This document shows, one piece after another, positions 10,662 to 22,879 of a stretch of DNA of 64,000 bases (position 1 is its first letter; every line of letters starts with the position of its first letter). The position numbers and the translations under genes are program-made. The notes under the pieces were generated by a model. It made no database searches and had not been told where the DNA came from. It was given only the letters and a program-made list of their open reading frames with translations. Source of the stretch: Cladorhizidae sp. MBARI D1340-BT2 (taxonomy: Eukaryota > Porifera > Demospongiae > Poecilosclerida > Cladorhizidae); contig JAQNBH010000012.1 in NCBI GenBank assembly GCA_028752905.1, forward strand, positions 21,910,956 to 21,974,955, written 5' to 3'.

Positions 10662-13600
10662 TTGCATAAATCCGGCGACAATTTGAAATATCAGGAAGTA
10701 GGCAAGATGGTGGACATTGGCAAAGTAGCCTAAACCCAACACAGCTGCAGTCAAGCCGCTCCCTGCAATTAGAACAGATTGAGATAGGTGAGGCTAAAGA
10801 ATAGATAAGTATTTTGACACCAACATGGTACGATATAACACTCCGTATAAACAGGCTTATAACTTATATCTAACTCTATATCTACATCTCTGCAGTGCTA
10901 GTGGAGATGCCTTGCGTGACTCTCTACAGAAGGAATCAAGTGTTAGTGGAGACTTACATGAGTTACTATGGAGGACAATCCTCTTTTCTCGTGTCTTACT
11001 AGAGAGCTACTTGCATGTACAAGGTACAGTTTGTACAACCGGGTACAAACCACACCTTCCACCAATTTCTTTGCTTAAAAGGAGCACCATTAAAACTGAA
11101 ACAGAATGAACAGAGCCGGTAGTTGATGCTTTTTTAATTATACATCTATCTATTACATCTATCTATTATTTGGCTTTATTGCTTGATTAATTTATTTATT
11201 GATTGATTTTATGAAACAAACTAAGTTAATTACATAAATATAAGTTAATTACATAAATTATTATTAATTATCGTCAAGCGTTTCTCAACTGACCTCTGAA
11301 CTGAGGTAGTATTCCCACAATGAATGGCCTTATTATTTATCTTTTTTTAAATAAATTAATCCCTCCCCCCAAGAACTCCCCCCAAGAAAAAAAATTAACA
11401 GCCATTTTGTTGCTTATGTTAAATTGCACTGCAATCCAATATACTCAAATATACTCAATTTGTTATCCCTTGACCAAATTTGTTTGGAAGAAACCTGTCA
11501 AGGCCATTTACTTCCAATGAAGATTTCCAGTTATATAATATCACCACAAAAAACAATTCATAGCCACACTCCTGCCTTGAGAAAGTTCAGGTGACCTTGC
11601 CAGCAGCAATGTGAACCCACAGAGCATTGTAGTCTATTTCCATTCTCACACACTACACACATGCATGCATGCATGTGTGCATGCCTTACCTGTAAGTCCG
11701 ATGGTCAGGAAGTAGCGGATGTTGACCCGGTCAGCTATGTACCCACTAGAGGGATAAACCATAAATACACACTGAAAAATATAGGTGGGGTAGTGCATGG
11801 TGACCAAGCTTGCATGGCAACCAGGCTTGCATGGCAACCAGGCTTGCATGGCAACCAGGCTTGCATGGCAACCAGGCTTGCATGGCAACCATGCATGATG
11901 GCAACCATGCATGATGGCGACCACGCATACACACACACTACACACATGCATGCACACACACACTCACACAACATGCACTCACACAACACACCATGACAAC
12001 ACACAGTGTACCACCACCATCCCCACACACCAATATGGTAAACCTAGGTCACCTCAGATAGAGACCAGTTGCATAAGCAAATATGAGAGAGTAATCCACA
12101 CCCCCAAGCAGAGTGGTTCCATCAGAGCCATCTAGGTGATTAATCACAGGGGAGAGGGCACAAATATACAAATAGCATTAATCAACCTTAGCAACAGGAA
12201 AAAATCACACCAAGCAACAAATAACCCTACTACAGCACCTTGTACAGTAATTAATACATACATAACCTACTACAGCACCTTATACAGTAATTGGCACATA
12301 CATAACCTACTACAGCACCTTGTACAGTAATTAGCACATACATAACCTACTACAGCACCTTGTACAGTAATTAGCACATACATAACCTACTACAGCACCT
12401 TGTACAGTAATTAGCACATACAAAACCTACTACAGCACCTTGTACAGTAATTAGCACATACATAACCTACTACAGCACCTTGTACAGTAATTAGCACATA
12501 CATAACCTACAGCAGCACCTTGTACAGTAATTAGCACATACATAACCTACTACAGCACCTTGTACAGTAATTAGCACACAACCTACTACAGCATCTTGTA
12601 CAGTAATTATCACAACCTACTACAGCACCTTGTACAGTAATTAGCATACACAACCTACAGCAGCACCTTGTACAGTAATTATCACATAATCTACTACAGC
12701 ATCTTGTACAGTAATTATCACAACCTACTACAGCACCTTGTACAGTAATTAGCATACACAACCTACAGCAGCACCTTGTACAGTAATTATCACATAATCT
12801 ACTCCAGCACCTTGTACAGTAATTAGCACATACATAATCTACTACAGCACCTTGTACAGTAATTAGCACATACATAATCTACTACAGCACCTTGTACAGT
12901 AATTAGCTACATAACCTACTACAGCACCTTGTACAGTAATTAGCACATACATAACCTTACTACAGCACCTTATAAAGTAATTAGCACATACATACCCTAC
13001 TACAGCACCTTGTACAGTAATTAGCACATACATAACCTACTACAGCACCTTGTACAGTAATTAGCACATACATAACCTACTACAGCACCTTGTACAGTAA
13101 TTAGCACATACATAACCTACTACAGCACCTTGTACAATAATTAGCACATACATAATCTACTACAGCACCTTGTACAGTAATTAGCACATATATAACCTAC
13201 TACAGCACCTTGTACAGTAATTAGCACATACACAAGAAGAACTATGGAGCAGAAAGCTCTCAGCATGTAACTACAAGGTATGATGAGCCTTGCCAACACA
13301 CACTGGAAGCCATGGAGCTACATGGTACAGTGTGGTGAGAGAAGAAGCACCTTGCCAACCATGACACACACTGGAAGCCATGGAGCTACAAGGTACAGTG
13401 TGGTGAGAGAAGAAGCACCTTGCCAACCATGACACACACTGGAAGCCATGGAGCTACAAGGTACAGTGTGGTGAGAGCTGCATTAAATATTACCTTGCCA
13501 ACCATGACACACACTGGAAGCCATGGAGCTACAAGGTACAGTGTGGTGAGAGAAGAAGCACCTTGCCAACCATGACACACACTGGAAGCCATGGAGCTAC

Positions 13601-14866
13601 AAGGTACAGTGTGGTGAGAGAAGAAGCACCTTGCCAACCATGACACACACTGGGAGCCTAGCTTCTAAACGTTAATGGCAAACAGTAAGTTTGATAGTGA
13701 CTGCTTGGATCTGGAACATCACAAAACTGCTACTGTTCGCTGACACCCTAAAAGACACATCAGAGTATGCAACTTCTGAGGGTGGATGCACAACTTGGCT
13801 ATGTGAAGGAATCCTTGATAGCTGACTACAGGTTGCCTCCACTGCATGATGCATCTCCTTACAGATACAGAAGAATCTTTCGAGATTTATGATGGGAAAC
13901 CTGAAAATAATTCCTGTGTGTACGCACAGTGCATACGATACTTCCCTGCACACCAATCTAAATCCTCCCATTGAACTCTCCAGTGAAATCCTCCCATTGA
14001 ACTCTCCAGTGAGGGTTCTCTTTTCTCACCAATAAACACACTCTCTCTCTCAACAAAACCTCTTACTAAATGGAGGCCATCCTTCCAACTGGCGGTCATT
14101 TTCACCGTCTGATGAGGAAGAGTTGGTGAGGTTGATACCGAGTCCAGCACAAGATGGACAGAGGACAACCTGGATGGAACCATGGCAATCGACAATGAAC
14201 AACCTAAACTATGCACATGCACGCACACACCACACACACACACCATACACACACACACATGCATGCCACACAAATATCACACACGTATCACACATGCACC
14301 GCACACACAACCACACCATACATCACACACACATGCACCACACACACATGCATCACACACACACGTACCACACACATGCATCACACACACATGCACCACA
14401 CACACACACAACTATAATTCATACACAACATGCATAGGAGGGAACTGAAATACAAAAGACCCAATTAAGTTTTATCTTATAGAAATCAAGTTGACTTTGC
14501 AATGAGCGTTATACAAAGCACCGATTATTATATATTTCCAGGATAGTCGATGCTACACGTACCTTGGATAACTCCAATCAAGGAACTCTCTCAAGTTCAT
14601 ATAAAATTCTGGTACATAAATGATTCAACTCCTAAATTGTTTGCATTCTTACAGGGTACGAAATAATTTAGAGAAATATAAATTGACAAACGTCTCCTGC
14701 TGGTGAACGTAGGGTAGGGGGAGGTAGGGTGAGAACTATGGCTAGAAGTAATGCACGGCAGTTTTAAAACTGAGCGAGGCTCACCTTGACAACAGTGAAT
14801 GGCCTCCTAGCCAAGGTGTAGACAGCGTACATCCAGAATGTCAGGGAGAAGATCATCACCTGGTAG
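10662..14866 (-). CDS. SLC37-family sugar-phosphate/phosphate antiporter, partial (five internal exons)
   Basis: Members of this major-facilitator family exchange sugar phosphates for phosphate in the ER membrane. Exons in coding order: 14866-14785, 14169-14067, 12131-12053, 11745-11690, 10762-10662. All have AG/GT borders and matching phases. Reading: helix 1 YQVMIFSLTFWMYAVYTLAR, then RRPFTVVK (family S/R-RKTFSNVK position); a loop with NLTNSSSS and EGWPPFN; helix 2 LLGGVDYSLIFAYATGLYLS; GYIADRVNIRYFLTIGL, the loop 2-3 signature; then SGLTAAVLGLGYF and HHLAYFLIFQIVAGFMQ. The W-PF, LLG-VD and SG-xAD-R blocks point to the SLC37A1-A3 type rather than SLC37A4. The N-terminal exon (ending in phase 2) and everything after helix 4 are missing. 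Introns are filled with minisatellites. Confidence 0.82.
10763..11689. other. SLC37 intron, AT-rich, nothing else recognised
   Basis: Contains short duplications (CTATCTATTACATCTATCTATTA near 11145 and TAAGTTAATTACATAAAT at 11223-11260) but no supported gene. Confidence 0.5.
11808..11930. repeat. 17-bp minisatellite in SLC37 intron
   Basis: CAACCAGGCTTGCATGG is repeated about six times, followed by two GCAACCATGCATGATGG copies and a CA-rich tail to about 11990. Confidence 0.85.
12200..13232. repeat. 40-bp minisatellite in SLC37 intron
   Basis: The unit CATAACCTACTACAGCACCT + TGTACAGTAATTAGCACATA is repeated about 26 times. Between about 12570 and 12830 shorter variants lacking part of GCACATACATA alternate in a duplicated block (ATCTACTACAGCATCTTG and CACAACCTACAGCAGC types). 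Confidence 0.95.
13255..13655. repeat. 68-bp tandem repeat in SLC37 intron
   Basis: About six copies of GCCATGGAGCTACAAGGTAC...GCACCTTGCCAACCATGACA...CACTGGAA. One copy (about 13470-13500) has GCTGCATTAAATATT in place of GAAGAAGC. Confidence 0.9.
13656..14066. other. SLC37 intron, unique sequence
   Basis: A minus-strand frame reads ICKEMHHAVEATCSQLSRIP but lacks supporting splice sites or homology. A short direct repeat (AATCCTCCCATTGAACTCTC, twice) lies at 13960-14005. Confidence 0.4.
14215..14425. repeat. CA-rich microsatellite in SLC37 intron
   Basis: Interrupted CACACA with ATGCACCACACAC and ATGCATCACACAC insertions; it lies about 45 bases upstream of the exon 14169-14067 acceptor on the minus strand. 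Confidence 0.85.
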
Positions 14867-15116
14867 CTAAGAGGGGGAGGAAAAGCATGGGGCATCAGAG
14901 ACGTGGCCGTCTTTATAACACTCGTGCTTATACATAGCACATATAATTAAACACATAAATATATCATACATAATTATAATCCATATGCAGTAGTACATAG
15001 CATATACAGTGCAACATACAGTAAATATAATATATATTGTCCCTGATGATTGCATTCGCATGAAACTATAGTAGGACCAGTACTTTTCTATTACTACTAA
15101 TATATATATATGTATA

Positions 15117-15260
15117 TTAGAATGGCCTTCTCAATAATCAACTTGAATTTTACTCTCTCGACATTTCGACTAAATGCTCTCGTCTTCATCAGAGAGGTAA
15201 AATTCAAGTTAATTATTGACAGGATTGTAATTTCGTTACGTCAACTGAGAGTTTATTGTG
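15117..15260. mobile_element. Family A, inverted pair
   Basis: The left half (CCTTCTCAATAATCAACTTG ... GACATTTCGACTAAATGCTC ... CTTCATCAGAG) is a minus-strand unit with CTGATGA and GAAATGTC. The right half (AAAATTCAAGTTAATTATTG ... GTCAACTGAGAGTTTATTG) is a plus-strand tail that has lost its own core, so the pair is asymmetric. Confidence 0.7.
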
Positions 15261-16264
15261 AGTGTATACATATATATTTAATATTAGCCGAAATAAAGGC
15301 CCTGCCATTTTTTTGGCTTTCCTGCATGACCTTACTCCTATCTCCCCTGCAATGGCAACAAGATGTAGTACATACATATTTGCATAGTTACAATGCGGTC
15401 TGCATGAGATATGGTATGCACTGATCTGCGTAGGAGTCAGGCACGTTGACCTCACTGCATATATAACAATAAATACCATTCAGTCGGAGAAGTTGCCAAG
15501 CAAAAATACAAACAATGCTCGTGGTTGGTTCATCTTCCACCAATTAGAATGCATCCATAAAACTGAATCCTCGACCAAAAAAATTGAACTGGCTTGTGTT
15601 GTATATGGCAGTGTGCGTATGCTCCAGAGATAAGGAGAGCTGAGGAACTCACTCGCTCTAATTTACTAGCACGTGCAACTCAGCTAAGTTATGAGCCGAG
15701 GCGCAAACCTTGTCAGATAAATGATGACTTACGCCACTCAACATTAGCTAGAAGATGGTGGAGCAGATAGTGCGCCATCAGACTCTCGTGTGTAGTGCAC
15801 GCATGGAAAGATGGAGTCTGGTCAAACTCGCATCACGTTCAACATATAAAATCCATTGCAGTGTGGAACTATTTCCATACTCACTAACACCAGGAATTGT
15901 AACCATATATATTTCTTGATTGTGAAATGGAATTTTTCCATGCATGTACACACACACTGAGAGTCCGGCTAACAGGACTAATTCTGACTGACAAAAAATC
16001 ACCAGCCCATCATCTTTCACTTCCTCCCCTCGTGGAAGTAAAAGGAACATAACCGGGCCTACTCCTCTAAAAATAAGTTCCTGGTGATCCCCAGAAAGTG
16101 AGACTAGCAGACTCCTTCATTGTACATTGATGGCACTCCACTGCACAGGGTGACACTTTGCAGTACCTGTGTGCAGTCATCTCGGGGAGGGAGAAAATCT
16201 CAGCTGGTCTTCTAACATCACTCAGGTGTGCTGAAAGTCGAAGTTTCTTGACTGCCATTTCAGC
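15261..16264. other. Non-coding, possibly upstream SLC37 intron
   Basis: A minus-strand frame with an ATG at 16258 (MAVKKLRLSAHLSDVRRPAE) ends at a possible donor CACAG/gtactg near 16166, but I cannot link it to a gene. Otherwise nothing recognised. Confidence 0.3.
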
Positions 16265-16332
16265 GGGGTGAACAAGAAGTATCTCTCCTATCTATACAGA
16301 GCCCTTGTCCTTCCATCGTAGATTGTGTGTGT

Positions 16333-16364
<32 letters not shown>

Positions 16365-16442
16365 CTGCATCTGGAATACTCACCAGAACAAGTACATTGA
16401 TCAGCTTGAGAGGGTCCGCAACCAAATGCTGGTCAGGTGACC

Positions 16443-16474
<32 letters not shown>

Positions 16475-16745
16475 ACCACCACCACTTTGAAGCGAGAGCT
16501 GAGCTGGACTTCCCCCTCCTCTCGCATGGCCTCCCAAACACTATGTCAATATCATCACATTCTATGTGTTGAAGCCCACCCTTCCTATTCTGTTTAGAGC
16601 CCACCAGTCTGTCTGTCCTAATGCAGTGCATTGTAGATACTATTTAGAGCCCACCAGTCTGTCTGTCCTAATGCAGTGCATTGTAGATAATGTTTAGAGC
16701 CCACCAGTTTGTGCCTGTCTAATACAGTGCATTGTAGAGAGTAAA
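16265..16745 (+). mobile_element. LINE relic, 3' part of RT ORF, with G- and C-run expansions
   Basis: Conceptual translation shows YLYRALVLPS, then (after a 32-base G-run at 16333-16364) a segment like WNTHQNKYIDQLERVRNQM, and after a 31-base C-run (16444-16474) LKRELSWTSPSSRMASQTLC. These match the C-terminal 'Q+ER+Q......W..L..RR' blocks of CR1/Jockey-type LINE RTs. Stops and runs break it. Downstream, a 52-bp segment GTTTAGAGCCCACCAGTCTG... is repeated three times (16595-16740). Confidence 0.65.
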
Positions 16746-16834
16746 TAATAAATTATAATTTTTTTTAAAAAATCAAAAAATCAAACGGGTGGGGAATAAA
16801 CCAATAAATAGAAGCACTAGCACAACCTTGTGTT

Positions 16835-17100
16835 ACGACTTTAAGCTCCATAGATTCTGCACACTTCATTCTATGAACTTGATATACATGTCTAACTCAG
16901 TCTCCCTGTGTGCTCCCTTTTGATACCAATTATTTTTTTTGCACAGGCTCAACCGCACCAATGCTGCCTGCAACCAAAGTGAGCGTAACTCCAAACCTGA
17001 GCGCTTGATCTGTCGCAAGTGTTGATCCAGTTAGGAAAGTGCTCGACAGCTGAAATTACTCTCTGTGGTGAGAGAAAGCCTTTTAAGGGTTCACAATATG
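16835..17100. mobile_element. Family B inverted-repeat element, partial left part
   Basis: The segment TTTAAGCTCCATAGATTCTG + CACACTTCA and TCTCCCTGTGTGCTCCCTTTTGATA, then AAACCTGAGCGCTTGATCTG, matches the left half of the complete element at 52120-52722. Confidence 0.6.
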
Positions 17101-17319
17101 ACAGACGACAATCCATTCCACAGCATGGTCCATGACACTGCATGGAGTCCGCTGCATTTGAACCTTGGACCCAACTACAATGGATAGCAGTCCTGGAAGT
17201 GAAGAGTTGGATCTGATTTTTCTGTTGGCTATCAGGAGGAGGCTTCTGTCTTCTTAGACCTCTCACAAGATTCCTCATCTTCTTCTTATCTCCTCTTTAT
17301 CGAGTGTCTTCATTGTATT
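17101..17319. other. Unique sequence, nothing recognised
   Basis: A minus-strand frame here is open but has no recognised motif. Confidence 0.4.
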
Positions 17320-17700
17320 ATATGTACATGTACATGTAATTATAATATATATGCATGTATATATTATATATAATATATATATGCATTATATATAATATAT
17401 ATGCATGTATATATTATATATATAATATATATATATGCATTATATATAATATATATGCATGTATGTATATATTATATGCATGTATATATTATATATATAA
17501 TATATATGCATGTATATATTATATATAATATAATATATATGCATGTATATATAATATATATATTATATATATATAGATGCATATATATTATATATATAAT
17601 ATATATGCATTATATATATATAATATATATGCATTATATATATATATAATATATATGCATGTATATATCATATATATAATATATATATGCATGTATATTT
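17320..17700. repeat. AT microsatellite with ATGCATGTATAT motifs
   Basis: Nearly pure ATAT punctuated by ATGCATGTATATAT about every 30-45 bases; self-complementary over most of its length. Confidence 0.95.
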
Positions 17701-18915
17701 AACGCTTTCTTCTGAAATGGAAGTTTTCTCAAAAATCTATTCTACGACCTCTCCTTTTTTATATCATTTTCACAATTGTCCTCGCAACTTACCTGTCACA
17801 AAGGTCTAAACTAGTTATGCACGCTGATGGTGTTGTTTGTTATAGACCCATCTCTAACCGAGTGACATCGATGCTCTCCAAGCCGATGTATTCATGCCAT
17901 TTTCATGGATTGTCTCAGATGCCTGAATATTAAAACTAACTTGTTGTTAAGTACTTCCTGTTCACAATCGCCACCCAATCTTCATTTCAAACAGAACGAC
18001 TCCGGAAGTATCAAACTTTCCTCAGTCATTACTAGTGACCACAGATGAGAAATTTGCATGGTGATAAAACCTGCAGTAGGGCTAGGTTTGGTATTCTATA
18101 CAGAGTTTCCAGCCATTCTGACTGTAGAGTTAGGTTGCACCACTACAAGATTTGTTCTTGTAATCAGTCCGGGATCCTTCTGCTATCAAATTCTGAGGAA
18201 TATTGGAAGCAGTTCACTGCCTTGCAGCAAGGATGTGCTCTGTGAGCTGGTCTGGTAAAGAGACTCAACTCCATCACCTTAGTTAACCAGGTTCTCATCA
18301 GAAGAGGTAGAAGATGATGCTCCTCCCATTTCATCCTCATTCCAGAACTCGGCATCCTCTCCCATCTACCTCTCCCTTTGTTCAAACACTTCTACATTGG
18401 TGGTCCTTTACGTTAATCTGTGGACTAGTCCTCCTGACGTCACTACTCCTAGTCATTCAGTTTTAAATGTTTGCTGTCTCGCCATTTAATTGCTATATCA
18501 CTTTTTATCACTTACATTAATTATTTTCATAATATTTTTTTACGGCCTTGATTACTTCTGTTAGACCTCTCCATCATCCGGACATGATATTGAGTTACTA
18601 CTAGCCCGCCCTGTACTGTGCATGGAATATACGTGCAGATATAAATTTGAAAACAAGGAAAAGGAAGACGTATATATAATCGTCCTATCTTTCTTCTCTG
18701 CCAACAGCAGGGCGAGTATAATACATGAAACGAGTCCATCTGACCCCTAGTAACAATTAGCTACTCAGGATAAGAGAGGTTTAACCTTGATAACCAGCAC
18801 TGATGGCTCCAGCCTAGAATGATATCGCTCTAGCATAGATCATAAATATGCCCATCTATGATAGATTAATCACTAGCTGAGATATATGTACAGTAGCTAG
18901 CTACTAGCTAGTTAC
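17701..18915. other. Intergenic or intronic, nothing recognised
   Basis: Short frames only. Nothing in either strand resembles a known exon. Confidence 0.4.
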
Positions 18916-19036
18916 CAGGACAACCACTTCCTTCCCAGTTTTCTTTCACCCTGAGGTCTTTATAGCATTTGGCTGAGACCTGCCAGAGGTTGAAAAAGCT
19001 CATCACCACTTCATCGAATTTATCTTCTAGAGACAT
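18916..19036 (-). CDS. Possible first coding exon (40 codons), perhaps of the SLC37 gene
   Basis: An ATG at 19036 opens MSLEDKFDEVVMSFFNLWQV, then SAKCYKDLRVKENWEGSGCP, ending at a donor CCTG/gtaact (phase 1). The composition is protein-like and the exon lies upstream of the SLC37 exons on the same strand. However, the first SLC37 exon seen needs a phase-2 predecessor, so at least one more exon must lie between if they belong together. I do not recognise the sequence itself. Confidence 0.35.
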
Positions 19037-19394
19037 CTTTGAAAGAGCGTCAAGTACAACATGTGATACGTTCTAGGATTCTGATCGGACACAAGAGTTG
19101 AATGAAATCCTACTCTTGCATTTCGTATCCATTCTGTTCCGTTAGATCCGTAGTCTGTTGCATTTCCTGTTCACAATATCAGCGCAACGGATCATAAGGA
19201 CGGAACGCATGCAACGGATTGTCTCGTGTCATATAGCGAACCGGGCCATATTCTACAATACGAGAGTTTTCATTAGTATGACTGGCCAGGCAAGCGTGGG
19301 CACTTAAAATCAATTTTCTTGAGACGGATTTGATTTTTCAGTGCACGCTTGACCATACCACCTCATCAGGTTTTAGCATGTAATCTAAATACTC
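19037..19394. other. Upstream flank, nothing recognised
   Basis: No promoter motif that I would defend. Confidence 0.3.
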
Positions 19395-19665
19395 GTATTT
19401 AGAGTGGCTTCCTCTTGCCACAGGCACTAATTTCAGCAGCTCTTTAACACTTTCCAGTCAGGAGCCACAAAGGCAAATTCAGGCACTCAAGATTATTAGG
19501 TATCTCCACTTTGGTTGCAGGTAACTTTGACATAGTTATAACTATGTAACTTTTTTTTGGTATCAAAAGAGAGCACACAGAGAGATCTATCTTTTGAGCT
19601 ATATATCAAATTCATATATTGAAGCATGCAGAATCTATGGAGCTCTAAATACTAACAATTTTTTT
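19395..19665. mobile_element. Family B element, partial right part
   Basis: It carries GGCTTCCTCTTGCCACAGGC, TCAGGCACTCAAGATTATTAG, ATCAAAAGAGAGCACACAGA, and GCAGAATCTATGGAGCTCTA in the order found in the right half of the 52120-52722 copy. Confidence 0.7.
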
Positions 19666-20290
19666 TTGTATTTTCATGTTTTGGTTTAGTTCCTCAAGTG
19701 CAAGACAGTAAATCCTCACTGTCTGAAGACCACAACAGTAATCAGGTATGAAAGTCTTGGTTTAAGAGATCATAAACAGAATCTTGTTTTACTAGAGGCA
19801 AGCCAAAAAAAAGTAAAATAAACAGTGCCTAAACAGACATCTTCCTTTAGACCAAAGGCAAGGCAAAAAAATTAAACGCTCAGTAACTGTTAACTGTTAT
19901 CTACATAGAAAGCAAATCTTACGCAGTTCTTGCTCTGGAGTTTACAGAACCCTTGCTTGAACATAGTGCCTCAATAACTCGGACTCCCATAGGAAGCTTC
20001 TTATAGTTCACAGTCACCTCCTTGGAACTACTCTCATGTCCTCTGGCTCTTCCTCCCATCGTCACAGACTGATCTTGCATACTGCAAGCTACACCGTAGC
20101 GCGACTGTATTGGTAAGGGTCCCGTATTGGTAAAGGGTTCGGAGACGACCAGCTGCCACGCGCGCGTGACGCATGCTATCGCATGTACACTTTTTTTTTC
20201 AAAAGTGTACAAACATAATTATTATAACCAGTTAAAAGTGACATATTATACTAGTACTACATCACATTTTGTAAAGTTAATAGTTGATGA
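19666..20290. other. Intergenic, nothing recognised
   Basis: Minus-strand frame 19919-20212 is open but unrecognised. A G-run lies at 20292-20303. Confidence 0.4.
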
Positions 20291-20306
20291 TGGGGGGGGG
20301 GGGGAG

Positions 20307-20780
20307 TTAAATACTGCCATCAACCCACGCAGAACATGGTGGTAGCCTGCGTGACCACATGGCAGCATTTCCCTTCCACAGACATAGAGCCAGACGTTGG
20401 TAGAGGTGGCGGGTTGTTTCTGCCGGAGCATTTCTTGAGCGCTGTCCCAACTGATGGCCGATTCTGGAGATGGTAATGGTGGCTTCTTCGCTCCAGCCGC
20501 CTAGCGTTTCCACCACAAGGGGTATAAAATCGACTCCCACGGAACGACAAGCATCACTGTGGGCGGCCAACTTCCTCTCCTCACCTACTCGCAGTGCATG
20601 GCCCTTGGTGGTGGCGGCTCCGGCAAGTGTGCGAGGTTGCATGGTTGATGTACACTGAGCGCTGACGTGATTTTTTCCCCCTTTTTTCTTTCTTTCTTTC
20701 CTTTTTTTCCCCCCATACAACATGCGAAGGTAGTCCAGAATACCTACGCACAAGAAAGATGATAGATCCTTAATACACAA
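20307..20780 (-). pseudogene. LINE-type ORF, C-terminal segment, frame intact over about 150 codons
   Basis: Motifs in order: AAATTKGHALRVGEERKLAA-like block (here AGAATTKGHALRVGEERKLA), DACRSVGVDFIPLVVETLGG, then WSEEATITISRIGHQLGQR and RHLYQRLALCLWKGNAAMW. I recognise this as the C-terminal region that follows the reverse transcriptase in a group of invertebrate non-LTR elements; it resembles a restriction-like nuclease fold, but that is my inference. It has no RT upstream here, so it is a fragment. Confidence 0.6.
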
Positions 20781-22290
20781 CTAAAGGCTCATCTCTCCCC
20801 TGTCTACTGTTTCCAAAATCTTAGAACGTCTGATCTTGTCTTTTTATCGAAACCACTTTCCCCCATAGTCAGTTAGGGTATTCAGAATAGCTGTAAACAT
20901 TCCACAGTTCAGCCTGCTGGTATTGTCGGAACAGGTACTTTTTTCCCCCCTCGTAGTTGGGGGCAATGGCAACTAGCACTGCTAATGCGTATGTAATACA
21001 CGTTCACTAGTGCAAAGTGTGGACAGGTTTAGGCATGAACCGACTATCTACCATGTGCTATCCAGAGTCCCACAAGGTAGCATCCTGGACCCTTGAATTC
21101 TTAATATACTGCTCCCCAACCACTGTTTTGCTGACGATATTTGGTAAGACTAGACGAGCCTTGTGAAATATGCTATACTACCTGAGCAACAAATGGGATT
21201 TCCTTTTCAATGATCGCAAACTGTGTTAATCTGATATTGCAGAGGATGTCAGCCTGATTGAATATCTCATCAAAAATGTACCAATAAGTGACCTTAGCAG
21301 CATCATCATGACCTCAAATCTGTCAAGGGACCAGACTCTCAGTCTTGTGTGTAGACACTTTATTTGTGGATCTTTTGAGGTGCAGAAATTTCTTTGCACT
21401 TCACTAGTATGATCTAAACTAACCTACTGCTTCCAGCTTTGGTGATCTTTTGTTAGGGTATGCACCACCCCTAACAGTCTAGCTAAGGCTTTACACACTT
21501 AGTGTTTTAGGCAACTAGTTATAACATCACTTCACAAGACACAACTCAAGACCGAATAATCTGTCCAGAGGGAGGCTGCCCTTAACTAGGCTGGCCTCCC
21601 CCCCCCCAGGGACATGACCATATAAGGTAAAATACATGCATGTGGTTGATTAAGACTATCCAATGGAATACAAGTAGCAGCTGTGTGTTTGTTTATGCAT
21701 GCGGCTATTAACATAAGTGCGGTCAACCTTGAGGTCAACTGTTTGTTGTGAGCATTCTGCAGGTAAACACCTGCAGGTTGCTCCTGTGTTGTTAGGGCTG
21801 TTAGGGTGGTACCTAACAAGGTAGGTCCCTAACATCTTTATAAAGGGCATTCTTCTATTGGACATTCTTCTATTGGAACAAATTCAACAAAGATCTACAA
21901 AATACATTTTGGCAGACTACACAAGTGATTAGCTATACTTATGTCCTGCCATGCCTCTCCTGATTAATAACCAACATAGTTTTCTTTTTGTACAACCCCT
22001 CTTGTATGATTGCAAGGTCACTAGGACAGCCAGCTACTCATGTGTTGAGTCCACTAGGGCAGCCAAGTGTGGAGGGTCCTACTATGGCAGCCAGCTACTC
22101 TTAAGTGCGGAGGTTAGGGCAGCCAGCTACTCGAAGTTGCAAATTCAATCTTCCATTTCAAGTGCAACTCAGAGGTTTCCAAGATTACGGAACGCCCTTG
22201 AATATATAGACTTATCTCAACATAAATCATCCTTTTCCTGTTCACTTTGTCACCTTGTAATCGTCTAACTCTCTCCTACTTTTTTTTGTT
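20775..22290 (+). mobile_element. LINE relic (CR1/Jockey-like), decayed RT ORF
   Basis: Blocks in order, in shifting frames: PLISPLSTVSKILERLI at about 20785-20835 (RT domain 2a 'RPISLL....K+LER'), RVPQGSILDP at about 21070 (GVPQGS box), CFADDIW at about 21130 (catalytic YADD/FADD), REAALN at about 21570, QQRSTKYILADYTSD at about 21890-21935, and RFPRLRNALEYIDLSQHKSS at about 22170-22230 (the 'F..R....WN.LP' C-terminal block). Several frame changes and stops make it non-functional. Confidence 0.8.
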
Positions 22291-22879
22291 TCGTTTAATA
22301 CTTTTACTCAATCCTGATGGATACTTTAATATAATTATGTGTTCATTGTTAATAATATAATATATAGTATACTGACTCAGATAAAATATCACAGACAAGC
22401 ACTCTCCTACTCAACCGCATAATGTTCATAAACTAGACTCCAAAAGAAGCGACAAATAGTCTCCTTTAGGTTGCATCCCAGTGCAGTACATAAATAAATT
22501 TAATAATGACAGTAGATGGAGTAAGATGATGTGCTGTAATAAACACTAGGACATATATATATATACAATAAATATTAATGTTCTATGTTAAATGAGTTGT
22601 ACTTCTTGGTTATGGTGGAGTTGGGAGGGGGGAGTGAGGCCATAAATCAATCCCTTCCTTTTCTGCCAACATTTAACTATGCACTGCGCCCACACACTTC
22701 CACCATTACCTGATTACACACACCTTCCACCTCCTTCCCAAGCAACAATGCCACCTTACCCTCTGTGCACACCAAATAACTCGCGTAAACCTCTGCTAAA
22801 CCAAAATACTCATGGCCTTTCTAAGCTAACAAAACTAAACTCTATTTCAAAAAAAGGGCACTACTGTTAGGCACTTTTT
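22291..22879. other. Intergenic, nothing recognised
   Basis: AT-rich sequence with a TATATATATA tract at 22553-22564. Confidence 0.4.
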
